This document shows, piece after piece, positions 1 to 10,094 of a stretch of 64,000 bases of DNA. The notes under the pieces were generated by a model. That model saw only the letters and a program-made list of their open reading frames with translations, had not been told where the DNA came from and did not search any database. The DNA lies in contig OY783214.1 of NCBI GenBank assembly GCA_963678705.1, forward strand, positions 5,580,001 through 5,644,000, read 5' to 3'. The stretch's first letter is position 1. Each line of letters opens with the position of its first letter. The position numbers and the translations under genes were made by a program. Origin of the DNA: Panorpa germanica (Eukaryota; Arthropoda; Insecta; Mecoptera; Panorpidae).

Positions 1-284
1 AAAACTTATTATTCTTTGACTAAACTTGATTATTTCGACTACCAACGGCTACAAAACATTACCATAGCAATGATCTACTCAACAAATAACTGAAGTTAAA
101 ATGCATTTCACGTCATACAAATATAGCCGACCATTTCTAGCGCTTAAACTAAAATTCAAATTTTTAATTGCTATATCTCCGTCAACATTTAGATATTTAA
201 TAAAATAGACACGCCAATACACATTTATTAACATCAATTTCAATTAAAAAATCGACTACTAAAAAATGAGGACACAAGCCCATT
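1..284 (-). mobile_element. MITE family A, copy a (cut by the window edge)
   Basis: Reverse-oriented copy of the repeat that recurs at 5411, 22086, 23650, 52211, 56020, 57029 and 59532. It ends at 284 with the terminal repeat (GGACACAAGCCCATT). The internal landmark 'TAGCGC' and the 'tgacgt' block read on the minus strand. The rest lies outside the window. It is non-coding. Confidence 0.85.
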
Positions 285-1078
285 ATGAAAAAAATTGGTG
301 TTACCCTAGATGCACGGTTACCGTTTCCTAACACCGAATTTACTGTGATAAGGTTGAATATTGGATACATCAATATCCCTAGGTCTACCTAGGAGTGCGT
401 ACATTACTGATAAGAAAACTTTCGGTATTTGGAGCACCTAACAAAAGAAGCCACTATTATAACATAACAGATTGAATAACCGCAGCAAATAACAAAAGAG
501 ATCGGTTGTTACTACACTCGGATACCATTGTGTTTGTTAATACACCAATCACAAAGAAATGGATGTTGAGAGGTATTCAAAATACTTTCTTAATCATTAG
601 CCGGTTATTAGATCATGCCCGTAAAACCATTAAAAATATAATTAGATTGAACATGCTTCTTTTGAAATAGTTATTTAGAAATCATTTTAGAAAATGTTTA
701 ATACCATATATAAATAAATATTTTATTTATTTATTGTTATTTCTAGTTTAATTAGACTTGCCAGGACATGTTGTGAGACATGTTCAACGTTTCAGTTCCA
801 TTTTGTCATTTTTATCAAATACAAATCAATGCAGATCGTGGTGAATAAAAAGAAATCTATTTAAGGAACATACTTTTATCATTTCGAATTTAATTATACC
901 CAATACATTAACAGTTCTTGCTAAACCTTCTTACTAAAGCTTCCTTTGCCGCGACTGCATACGACTTTTCCTCGGCTTTTCTTCTTGGCTAAGTTTGTAT
1001 TAAGTTGGCAATTATATAATTTTCCTATAATAAGAAAAAAAAAGTCTTCTGTGTCAAAGTTAAAATATATTTGAGTTA
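285..1078. other. Intergenic, 3' flank of the DUF229 gene
   Basis: AT-rich sequence with no open frame I can support. Plus-strand TTTATT near 721-733 would read as AATAAA polyadenylation signals for the minus-strand gene that stops at 1079. The small frame at 921-1148 overlaps that gene's 3' end and has no independent support. Confidence 0.5.
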
Positions 1079-3067
1079 TTAAATTACAACACTCGAGTTT
1101 TGTCCGTTGCAATAGCAAAACGGTTGCACTGCATATTCCTCCACACAAAAACTTTGATACTTGTAAATATCTAATCTACTCACAGATTTTATAAAGTCAA
1201 ACGAATCGTTTACTCCTTCCTTGTATTTATCTTTTACATTTAAGACGTTTACCATAAATACTGCCGACCCAGGGTTTGTTATTAAAGTTATTCTGTGTCC
1301 AAAACCGTCCCTTGCACCAGCACTTTTAATAATTGATCCAGTCACAGCAGCGCTATCAGTTTTGTATAAAGTGACCTTGGCGCACTGCGGGTAAGACTTA
1401 ATTTGAAAATTGATGTACTTCATTATTTGCTCGGACAAATACTGGACAAGTGGCGATTCAATGTCTTCTTTTTTATAGGAAAGACATGCACAGTAATTCC
1501 AAGGAATGTCAGCATCGCTACAGGTTCTCCTTTTTGGGATTCGAAGAAATAAGCTGATTCCGCGTGGCAATGGGCCTTCGCTAATGTTACCGCTACGTTC
1601 ATCTAAGACAGAATCGTTCAGTTTCATTGAATAATCATTTATATCTCTTAAAGTCTCGTAAAAGTCGAACGGCGTTGTCAAACCACGAGAGTTGTCTTCC
1701 ATATTTCTCACAGCCGTTGAATATTTCTGCCGAAACCAAGTTGGAAAGACAAAAAACAGAAATGGCAGCTTAACTTCCATTTCACCATATGTTGTCCTAC
1801 GGTATCTGCGATTAGTATGGAAACCATGATCACTGAAGACAATTAAAACAGTTTTATTAAAAGATGGACGGTCTGATAAAGTTTTAATATGTGAATGAAA
1901 TGCGTCATCTACAAGGTATCCATTATTTAATGCTTCATGTGTAAAACTAGATTGAAAAAAAAATCCAAAATATGGGTATTTATTTGAGGAGCGTACAAAT
2001 CTGTCAACGTATGTGAAGAAGCTTTCATATTTCAATCTATTCCCGTAGCAATACTTTCCAAGATTCAGCTTCAGAGTTTCGATATGAGCCATATTAAGAA
2101 AATATGACGAACAATAATCGGTAGGGGGCTCACAAAATCCTGGTTTACCGGGTCTTAAGGTTAGGCCTTCAGTTGGTTCTAGAGTAAATGCTGTTCGATA
2201 CCCCGATAACTTATATTCATTCCAAATAAAATGACACAAATCCAAATGTGGATCATAAAGGGAACATGTCTCCTTTAGTTCCTGAATACGTTTTCCAGTG
2301 GTCGCTGCTAGTAGATTTGGATAAGTGTTGAAACCCACTTTATTATAGCCCAGCATTTCTATTGCAGATAAATTGTTTATCAAGTAATCAGCAGTTTTTT
2401 TCATTGTTCTATGAAAATGAGCGCTAGCTAATGCATCTAATCCTAAAATTAACACGTTAAGTTGATCAATCGATTTAGATGAATTCTCACATCGAATATC
2501 AACGTATTCTTTACGGGGAACGAATAAGTGAAAATCGGTATAAATCACTTTTCCTTCTTTATAACAATGCACCTTTAGAAATTCAACATTAATGGTAGTT
2601 TTGTTCCAAAAAGGCATGCAAACATTATTATATTTATATTCCTCAATACATTCAAATAAATCAGTTGGTGATATTGTATTGCCAAAATAGCAGCATGTTA
2701 CTTTGTCATTCTTTTCAATTCCATAGGAATTCAAAGCTTCCTCATTTACCCAAATGGAATTATCATCTGAAGATACTAGAGCCTTAGTGTTGTTTACAGG
2801 ACCACACACTGGTTTCTTAGGTTTTCTGAACATTCTTAAAGATGTTGGGCGAACGTTTTCTATTTTACATCCTTCAGTATAAATCAAATACATCACATTT
2901 TTTTCCCGTTGCTGTTTCAATTTATTTGCTCTTCTTAATTCTCTTCTCTTCATTTCTCTTTTCGATAGGGCCATCAGTACCAGTAGTGTTACTATAATTA
3001 TCACAATTTTCGTACAGGCATTACGATAGCTCGTTAATAATGGTTGACGCTTCCCTCTATTGTACAT
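1079..3067 (-). CDS. DUF229 family protein, alkaline-phosphatase/sulfatase fold, type II membrane protein
   Basis: One uninterrupted 662-aa frame. A short basic N-terminus is followed by one hydrophobic segment (about residues 21-34), so a type II membrane protein with a large lumenal or extracellular domain is expected. DUF229 hallmarks appear in order: GLDALA at 210-215 (the usual catalytic Asp-Ser/Thr site), the NTYPNLLAATTGK block near 247-259, IWNEYKLSGYRTAF near 281-294, THEAL near 376-380, DHG at 413-415 and the GEMEVKLPF block just after. The many Cys and N-glycosylation sequons fit a secreted domain. Family members belong to the alkaline phosphatase superfamily, but the substrate is unknown. 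Oddity: Ala212 sits where relatives usually carry the Ser/Thr nucleophile, so catalysis may be lost. The lack of introns could reflect a retrocopy origin or the normal family structure. Confidence 0.9.
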   Translation of the reverse strand: MYNRGKRQPLLTSYRNACTKIVIIIVTLLVLMALSKREMKRRELRRANKLKQQREKNVMYLIYTEGCKIENVRPTSLRMFRKPKKPVCGPVNNTKALVSSDDNSIWVNEEALNSYGIEKNDKVTCCYFGNTISPTDLFECIEEYKYNNVCMPFWNKTTINVEFLKVHCYKEGKVIYTDFHLFVPRKEYVDIRCENSSKSIDQLNVLILGLDALASAHFHRTMKKTADYLINNLSAIEMLGYNKVGFNTYPNLLAATTGKRIQELKETCSLYDPHLDLCHFIWNEYKLSGYRTAFTLEPTEGLTLRPGKPGFCEPPTDYCSSYFLNMAHIETLKLNLGKYCYGNRLKYESFFTYVDRFVRSSNKYPYFGFFFQSSFTHEALNNGYLVDDAFHSHIKTLSDRPSFNKTVLIVFSDHGFHTNRRYRRTTYGEMEVKLPFLFFVFPTWFRQKYSTAVRNMEDNSRGLTTPFDFYETLRDINDYSMKLNDSVLDERSGNISEGPLPRGISLFLRIPKRRTCSDADIPWNYCACLSYKKEDIESPLVQYLSEQIMKYINFQIKSYPQCAKVTLYKTDSAAVTGSIIKSAGARDGFGHRITLITNPGSAVFMVNVLNVKDKYKEGVNDSFDFIKSVSRLDIYKYQSFCVEEYAVQPFCYCNGQNSSVVI

Positions 3068-3439
3068 TTTGCGTTACATTTAAAATTTTAATCAAGAATT
3101 TTAATTAATTTAAAATTTGATGAAAATAAATTAAAAAATTATAATAGAACGTGAAAATAATAGAAAACTTACTAATTTTCAATTGTTTTTTTACTAAGCG
3201 TCTAATCACAGATGGCAATAGTTAGGTAAATTCTATAAAACGACTCAATATCAGCACGGAAAGCAGTAAAGCGAAGGGAATGTCGTATTTAAGCAGCATC
3301 GTTTTGTTTACTCGTATAAATGCGTTCAGCCAGTCACCAGCCGTGTTACAAATTAATACAACCCAAAATAAATGTGTACGAATGCATACAACTGTTCTCC
3401 GCTTTTATTCTCGGCTAAGTTTCATTCATTAAAGAGAAT
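3068..3439. other. 5' flank of the DUF229 gene
   Basis: Presumed 5' UTR and promoter of the minus-strand gene starting at 3067. It is AT-rich and I see no clear TATA box or start-site motif. Confidence 0.35.
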
Positions 3440-3992
3440 GCTTTGACTAGACGAGTGCGAGTAATATACTACACTGGGTATAGTATGATTTCGTTAAAAT
3501 CTTCCTCCACTCCTGGAGACTTTGCGATACCAGCCTCATATGAGGCCATAAACTCGCGCAAATGTGGCTACAGAAATTACATCTGTTTGTGTAACACGGA
3601 CGGTTATAGGAAGTCAGGTACCTTGGATAAGGGGAGATACCCCTATTAGATATTAATCACTGAAGTGTGTTCGCCTGGAATGGTAGTAATAATACTACCG
3701 GTAGTATGACGCGGTGACACCGAACACTGCGCACCATTGGCTAGGGAAGTGCAATGTCAACGAAAACCCCATACGCATACCCCGCAGCCTAACAGTTCAA
3801 CGACGGGCACCACACCGGCCGAACTGCGACTACGTCACCACAACCACGACTTGGTCCCAGGAGATTGACCTCCCCACAGAGTGTCTCCCATCCAAGTCAT
3901 GGCTGCCCACAGTGATGCTTAACCCCAGTGATCGAACGAGAACTGGTGGGTTCAACATGGTATGGCCGTTGGCCGTTGGCTTTGACTAGACG
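3440..3992. mobile_element. Candidate retroposed segment between 14-bp direct repeats
   Basis: The 14-mer GCTTTGACTAGACG occurs at 3440-3453 and again at 3979-3992. The roughly 525 bases between are clearly more GC-rich than their surroundings and hold two short frames (3443-3649, 3714-3989) that I do not recognise. A long perfect direct repeat around a compositionally distinct block is what target-primed retroposition leaves. There is no evident poly(A) tail, and I cannot name a family. The block includes the small inverted repeat GGTAGTA...TACTACC near 3682-3699. Confidence 0.4.
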
Positions 3993-5410
3993 CTAACCTT
4001 AATCGATCAATTTCTTACAGAGGACGTTGAAATTACATGCCTGTCAATATGTCAAGTGCGTCAATGTTTACATAACACTCACATCCAACGAGTGTACAAG
4101 CAAGGTTGATCCGAGAGGTTTGCGAGGGATGAAGTCTCGTCAGACGTCAAGATAATGGGGACGGTATACTGTAAAAACGGGGAGTTTACTGTAATTCACT
4201 TTCACAGTAGACTGTTTTCAGGAAGAAGGACCACCAATTCATCATCTCGCATCTACTACACATTTACACACGAATAAAATGTTTCTTGTTAATGTCTAAT
4301 GCCCATAATTATTAATAATGTAAGTATTACAAAATATTTAATAGTTATGACATTTCATTAAACAACACTTCAATATCAATAACGCGTTTTATAATTCTTA
4401 TCACATGAATATGCATTATAAACATGATTAATTAGAGGGCCATTCTTTGTCAATGTAAGTATTAAGTTATGTGCTGATCCCATGGACCATGGTACTCGAA
4501 TTATTTAAACTCGATCACACCATACGGATCTATTTCAACATCGCTCTCTCACGAAATATTCACGAATATACACGTGGGACTTTTTCATATGTTTCCACTG
4601 AAATAGCATTGAGTCGTATTGTCTTTCGGTTTCTATTTTCGGCGTTAACCATTTGGCGTTATCTATCAGTAAATTGAGAGTTAATAAGTGAGATATTAAG
4701 ACTTATAACTAAACGTCATGTACATTAACTTTATATGTAGTTTAACACTGCTTTCACACGCAAAATTATGTCTGTAGTCAAATGTTTTATTTGTTAAAAT
4801 TACATTACATTACATTATTTAACAATTTCATTTTTTCCTTTTAATTTAAAGTTTTAGACTATTGGGCTGAAGAACAAATTAAATTTGGTAAATAACAATG
4901 ATTGTCAATTCTTTATACAACACATGCCAAGGTCACTTTAAAATCTATTTACCCTGGCTACCGGATTCATGAAGTAACATACATACTATTTTTTACGTAT
5001 TTTCCGCTTGCTGGTGTTGATACCTACTTTTAGCTGACTCATTATGGCAAATACTTGTAGCTCAATAATTGGAATTGCTCGCATAATAGACAATAACGAT
5101 ATTTAAAGGTGAACAATGATTTTACCGTGACAATAACCTTTGCAGAATGGAACGGTATACATTTTAACTAAGATACAGCTAATACCAATGTAATTAAAAT
5201 AATATGACGAGTTACCAACGACTGTACATTTCAGTTTTTTTTCTTTTCGCACTTTAAACACTAAGTGCGATACTTAAAAGATAATTACGTTAATTAAATT
5301 TCAAATACACAGCGTCAATTACGTTCCACTTACCTTTGAGAGCTGAAACTACTAAACTGCTAAATGTTAATAAATATTAATTAGTAAATCTATCAGTTAG
5401 TCCATCACAG
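3993..5410. other. Intergenic, no gene seen
   Basis: The first 270 bases stay somewhat GC-rich and may belong to the same repeat as the preceding block. The remainder is AT-rich. Frame 4471-4677 has no recognisable features. No RNA gene was seen. Confidence 0.4.
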
Positions 5411-6021
5411 AATAGGCTTGTGTCCTCATTTTTAGTGGTCGATTTTTTAATTGTTGATTGAAATTGATGTTAATAAATGTGTATTGGCGTGTCTATTTCA
5501 TTAAATATCTAGCAGATATAGAAATTAAAAGTTAGAATTGTAGTTTTAGCGCTACAAATGGTCGACCATATTTGTATGACGTGCAATGCATTTTAACGTC
5601 AGTTATTTGTTGAGTAGGTCAGTGCTGTGGTAATGTTTTCTAGCTAATGGTAGTCGAAATAATCAAGTCAAGTCAAAGAATAATAAGTTTTTATTTTATT
5701 TAACCCTGACATAATATTGGAATTTTATTGTTTCTTGAAATAGTTGTAAATAATATTTGATATTTTGATATATAAATACATATAGTAGAGATTTATGAGC
5801 TGTACGGTTGGCAGCGGTTGTGATGTCACATGCATTTGGAATGTGTACAACGTTGAATCCCTTTAATAATTAAAGAGACAAAATGCCTTTTTTAATTGTT
5901 AATATCTCTTAACATATAAGGAGTTATTAAAAAGTAATTGAACATTTGAGGTTCTAGTAACCCACTTTATCAATATATAGTACACTTTTATAGAAATTAA
6001 GACATAGGACACAAGCCCATT
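5411..6021 (+). mobile_element. MITE family A, copy b (full length)
   Basis: A 611-base copy with left terminus AATAGGCTTGTGTCCTC and right terminus GGACACAAGCCCATT, forming an inverted repeat of about 16-17 bases. It is internally colinear with the other copies and has no coding capacity. No target-site duplication of more than two bases is visible. Confidence 0.9.
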
Positions 6022-6749
6022 AGAAGCGCTGTCTGTGTTTATTGACCGTATTTAAATACTGTTGTCGCAATCTTTCTATATCAAAGACAATACTCCTAAA
6101 AACGGTTTGGTTTTAAATGTGAAGCATGCCTTTGAGGTTATGATTAACTATGAACCGTGTATAAGTACGCGTGTAGCAATCAATTAGATTTCGATGTCAG
6201 TTACCATGGTAAATAATTGGTAAACGAACATTCCAGACAAGAAGTTGCGAAATATCCGTCACTACCTCACGCTCCCGGTTGGCGGTTGCTGCTGCTGCTG
6301 CTGTTGCTACACATGTTTTCTTGAAATCTGTCACTCTAAGATCAAGGGCATGTAAGTAATAAAAAGTAAATTAGCCTGAAGCGAAATGGGCGTGTGTAAT
6401 ACAACCCTATCACATGTTTAAAGTGTTTTGTGTGTTTGGAGGCTTGTGCAACCTTCAATTAAATAAATATTGTTGTAATATCCGTGTAACTATGCCCAGG
6501 TCAGAAATTAGAATGTTATCAAATATGAAATCTTATGAAATTAATATATTAATTAATATTCACTGAGAATATGAAATAATTTGTCCTAAATTTTTGATGT
6601 TCATTGTTCACACATTGTTTAAAAAGTGATGCATTAAAACAAACGAGAATAATACTCAAATATTCCCACAAAGTGAAGAAACTAAACCCCCTTCAGACTA
6701 ACTCTAATGGGCAAAAGGTCACAAAACAATTATGAAAACATCGTAGCTT
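6022..6749. other. Intergenic with a short GCT repeat
   Basis: No gene seen. A GCT/GTT trinucleotide run lies at about 6287-6308. The sequence is otherwise AT-rich. Confidence 0.5.
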
Positions 6750-7096
6750 CCCAGTAAACAATTTGGTGAAGTGTCCTGTTTTGTGACGTTAGTATCACTA
6801 TTGCACTTTAATTATAGTTCGCACCAAGATTATATTCTTTTGTATTCCGACAGGTGCAGTGGTGTCACCATTTGTAACCGATAAAACAGTCATTCACATG
6901 AACGACTATGAGAAATTGAATTATAAACAGTGGCGTAGCGTACCTTAGACGGGCACTGTATCAAAATTTGTTGGGCGGACCAAATGATGGGTAAAAATGT
7001 TTCCCAAAAAGAAAAGATTAAAATAATTATATATTAATTATGCGTTATTACTTACAATTAATACTCCTTGGAACTAAGCTAGCCAAACAATTCAAA

Positions 7097-7510
7097 TCAA
7101 ATATACACTTTTCTTGCCTTTTGTTCGGCGTACTTATTTATTAAATCATTTATAGCTGAAGACGATTTCAGTTTTTCTACATTTTCTGCCCTTAGATAAT
7201 TTTTTATTAGTTTTAATTTCGAAAAACTTCTTTCAGCTGTTGCAGTTGTAACTGGAAGGATCAAGAATAGAAAGCATATTGCTATTACCGCCGGAAAACT
7301 GAATGCAAGGCTATTGAATTTTATCAGCAATAATTCCATGAGTTCCTTAATGGTATGAATTTTCTGAATATCAGATTTTAAGCATGTTCTCAAAGCAATT
7401 AATTGTTCATAAAGATCAACTGACACGTCTTTACTGTATTTAGCGGACAGTTTTCCGGCATGCTGTTTTATTATTTCGTTTGAAAAAGATAATTTATGAT
7501 AGATTTCTTT
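7097..7510 (-). pseudogene. hAT transposase C-terminal fragment
   Basis: The open frame runs from a stop just upstream of about 7510 down to 7097; the first Met is at 7426. The segment LPVTTATAERSFSKLKLIKN is the classic hAT C-terminal dimerisation motif, as in ZMYM1-like hAT transposases. The N-terminal zinc finger and the catalytic DDE core are absent, so it cannot encode a working transposase. It lies inside the hAT termini at 6928-7867 and is read from the minus strand. Confidence 0.85.
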
Positions 7511-7628
7511 CTCGGCCTAAGAGTTTAAGTGATATGATAACATTGTACGAATTTTTGCTTACTCATGTTTGGGGCCCCTGTAGCCCGGGAACCCCATATC
7601 ATTAATACGGCTGATACGGCGGTAGCTA

Positions 7629-7857
7629 CCCAGTAAATATTTTGGAGTCACTTTGACATCATATTGAGGATGCGTCATGATTTTTTTGTCATAAAAGAGT
7701 TCATTTATAGTTCAGTTTCTTACATTTTTTCATATAAAATGTCTACTTTATCGGCTACAGATGGCGAAATTACTCCACCTACACGCGAACTATAATTGAA
7801 GTGAAATAGTGAGAGAAACGTCACTAAATAGGGCACTTCACCAAATTGTTTACTGGG
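7629..7857 (+). mobile_element. MITE family B, copy 2 (229 bp, TA target site)
   Basis: Starts CCCAGTAAATATTTTGG and ends TTGTTTACTGGG, flanked by TA on both sides (7627-7628, 7858-7859). This is the Tc1/mariner-type signature. It is inserted in the right terminal repeat of the hAT element: removing it together with one TA restores GGTAGCTACGCCCCTG. Non-coding. Confidence 0.9.
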
Positions 7858-7949
7858 TACGCCCCTGATTGTAAATGAACTCTCTCATTACAAGAAAATC
7901 ACATGCATCTTCAACAAACTGGCAAAGTGACTCCAAAATGTTTCATGGG

Positions 7950-9381
7950 TTCTGTGTTTAACGTGACGAAACTAAACAATTCAGAAGAATTTATTGAAAA
8001 CTACTATTCTTTACTATTAATATAAGTTTATTATACCGCATGAATAACAATTTCTACACTGTTAAATAAATAAAACAAAACATATAAATTTAAATAATAA
8101 ATAAATAATTCTTACATAACCAATATTATACATATATATTATAACCTAAAAAATAGGAACGTCTTATGATTGACACAAACAAATACAGGGGGATAACGGA
8201 GACAATCACACCAAACACTCATCAGTCAAACTAATTAATCAGATTCATTAATTAATGGCAGTCAGTAAATCAGTAAATCATTAATTCACTACCAGCTTGT
8301 CTTAATAATATTCGTTTACGGCTATAAAGTATTATTTGTCGTATATTATAGAATGTCTATCGTGAAAATATAGCCTGATCTCTACAAACTTGAGGTACAA
8401 ACTTATAGAACACGAAGGTAACTGTTACGTAAATGTTACTTTAACCTGACACTGAAAACCGATATCTGATTCGTTTTTATTCCAGTCAAAAGATTTTTGT
8501 TGTTTTGGCTCTCGGTTTAAAACATGTTCACTCTTTAAATTCATAAGCATTTGAAGTACAGATATGCACGAAAATATGGTAATCATCAATAACCTAACTT
8601 TGTTCTTACTTGAAACGTACCCGCTACGTAAATATTACTTCCATGCTTATTAAGAAGACGTTCTGTTATGAATTTATGGTCTTTGAATAGTTGTTTGAAA
8701 CATCACACCTCGCCTAGATATACGTAACTTTACGGCAGTATTGCAATTTATTTTGTAATATAAATTTTATTTGTTTTATATTTTTATACGTATTATTAAT
8801 CATTATTGCTTAACCTCGGCGCATGTCTTTAGATCTTAACCTCCGACTTTTTCAGTATTCATGTATAAAAAAATGTCAACTCAAAATGAAAATATAAGTA
8901 TGTTGAAGTCGCACTGGTTTAAACAACGCATAACATCGCAGTTAATAATATACTCGTATTGCAAAATTCATATTGCTTTGCCTTATATATTGTTGTAACA
9001 GACTTTTTTACTGATTTTAAAATAAAGACAATATGACAACACACACACACACAAATTAAGACTCAAATTCATTCTCCTTACAGCACGCTTCGGCAAACAG
9101 TCAAGGCATTTACAACATTTTAAAAAGCAACTTAAAATCACAGCAAATAAATGAACATACTGGCGTAGGCGAAGGTGAAACCCGTTCAAAATAATTCGCA
9201 TAAATTAAATTCACTTAATAAATAATAAATGAAATATATTTAATACGGGATGCACCTTGTACAAATGCTCATTTGAAGTTCATTAAATTTGAGATTTGGA
9301 AATTATTTAATTACCTAAAATATTAATTGCACTGCAATTAATGAACTTTTTATTAAATCATATACTTATAATTATATTTAG
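7950..9381. other. Intergenic, no gene seen
   Basis: AT-rich sequence with a CA dinucleotide run near 9038-9053. Frame 8983-9201 shows only low-complexity hydrophobic and Cys-rich sequence and no family signature. No upstream exon for the relic at 9382 could be recognised here. Confidence 0.4.
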
Positions 9382-9984
9382 ATGCCGGTTTCCATGGACT
9401 GAAACTTGATGTTGATTGGCATCCTCAGCTGGTGAAATATGAAATCACGAATAGGAAATATAACGAAGCATTGGAGCAACGGATTCTGGTGTCATGAATA
9501 TTTATCAAGCAACAAGTAAATATTTACATTTTCCAGGATTTATTGGAAGCATACGACATTATAAAGGTGTATGGTAAAAAGGAAAGAGAAAACAGGAGAA
9601 TAAATAAGCTGGTGGCTGGGTTGCACAAGGAACAGGAAGAGAAAGGAAGTACTAAAAGAGGCAGTGAAGGGAAGCAGGAGAAAGAAAGAAGTAGCGAGGA
9701 AACAGTTAAACTTCAGCCCAGAAAAATAGACTAGGGAATAGACCAGTCCAGAAGGAAGACTAGGGAAAATGAATGAAGAGGGTCAAGAGAAGAAGAAGCA
9801 GAAAGTACTTTTGGAAATAAAAAGGTCTAGAATAATGTAAATTTAATTGTAAGTTGAAGTATATGAAATGTATTAAGAATGTAGATTGTAAAGCCGAAAG
9901 GCGAACAATAAACAATTAATAATAAAGGTGTATGCAAATATTCAGCTTACTTGGCTGAGATATAGTATTACTTCCGTTACTTTA
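9382..9984 (+). pseudogene. Two exon-like segments, the second split by a LINE insertion
   Basis: Segment 1 (9382-9488) follows a tttag acceptor, encodes 35 in-frame codons including GLKLDVDWHPQLVKYE and ends at a GT donor. A 48-base intron ending in ttttccag leads to segment 2, which starts at 9537. Segment 2 is broken by the LINE at 9574-9921. Removing the LINE and one copy of its target duplication leaves 29 codons (start DLLEAYDIIKVYANIQLTW) ending exactly at a GTAAGT donor (9985). Frame is kept across both joins. I do not recognise the family and see no other exons nearby. It may be a gene fragment, a dead gene or part of a larger repeat. Confidence 0.4.
9574..9921 (+). mobile_element. 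5'-truncated LINE fragment, copy 3
   Basis: Flanked by the perfect 13-bp duplication ATAAAGGTGTATG (9561-9573, 9922-9934). It shares with the 11748 element the 'agaaaacaggagaataaata' block, the 'gaagaagaagcagaaagtac' block and the 3' tail 'gtaaagccgaaaggc'. It holds only the last codons of the LINE reading frame and the 3' UTR. The LINE also breaks the exon-like relic, adding a stop near 9732. Confidence 0.8.
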
Positions 9985-10094
9985 GTAAGTTATTAATTAT
10001 TCGCAATTTCATAATATCAATAGCGTTGATTGCTGCATAATTTTTTTTATCAACAAATATAAATATTTGTGAGACCGATACGTCTATAACGTAT

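Larger units (their letters stand above)
6928..7867 (-). mobile_element. hAT element remnant with 8-bp target duplication
   Basis: The left terminus CAGTGGCGTAGCGTACC and the right terminus (minus strand CAGGGGCGTAGCTACC once the nested MITE is removed) form hAT-type terminal inverted repeats. The flanks carry an 8-bp duplication, ATTATAAA (6920-6927) and ATTGTAAA (7868-7875), with one mismatch. Without the nested MITE the element is about 709 bases, far shorter than an autonomous hAT, and keeps only the transposase C-terminus. Confidence 0.88.
6750..7949 (-). mobile_element. MITE family B, copy 1 (interrupted by a hAT element)
   Basis: The left end starts CCCAGTAAACA and the right end finishes TTTCATGGG. 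Read on the minus strand, both flanking parts match the 229-base copy at 7629-7857, including the 'gagtcactttg' start and the 'gtgaagtgtcc' region before the right end. The two halves (6750-6927 and 7868-7949) are separated by a hAT insertion at the sequence ATTRTAAA. Outer dinucleotides are not a clean TA pair, so the ends may be mutated. Confidence 0.8.

Noticed and set aside
921-1148. 75-aa minus-strand frame
   Set aside because: Overlaps the 3' end of the DUF229 gene in another frame and shows no family features.
3714-3989. 91-aa Pro/Thr-rich plus-strand frame
   Set aside because: Lies entirely in the putative retroposed block and has no recognisable domain.
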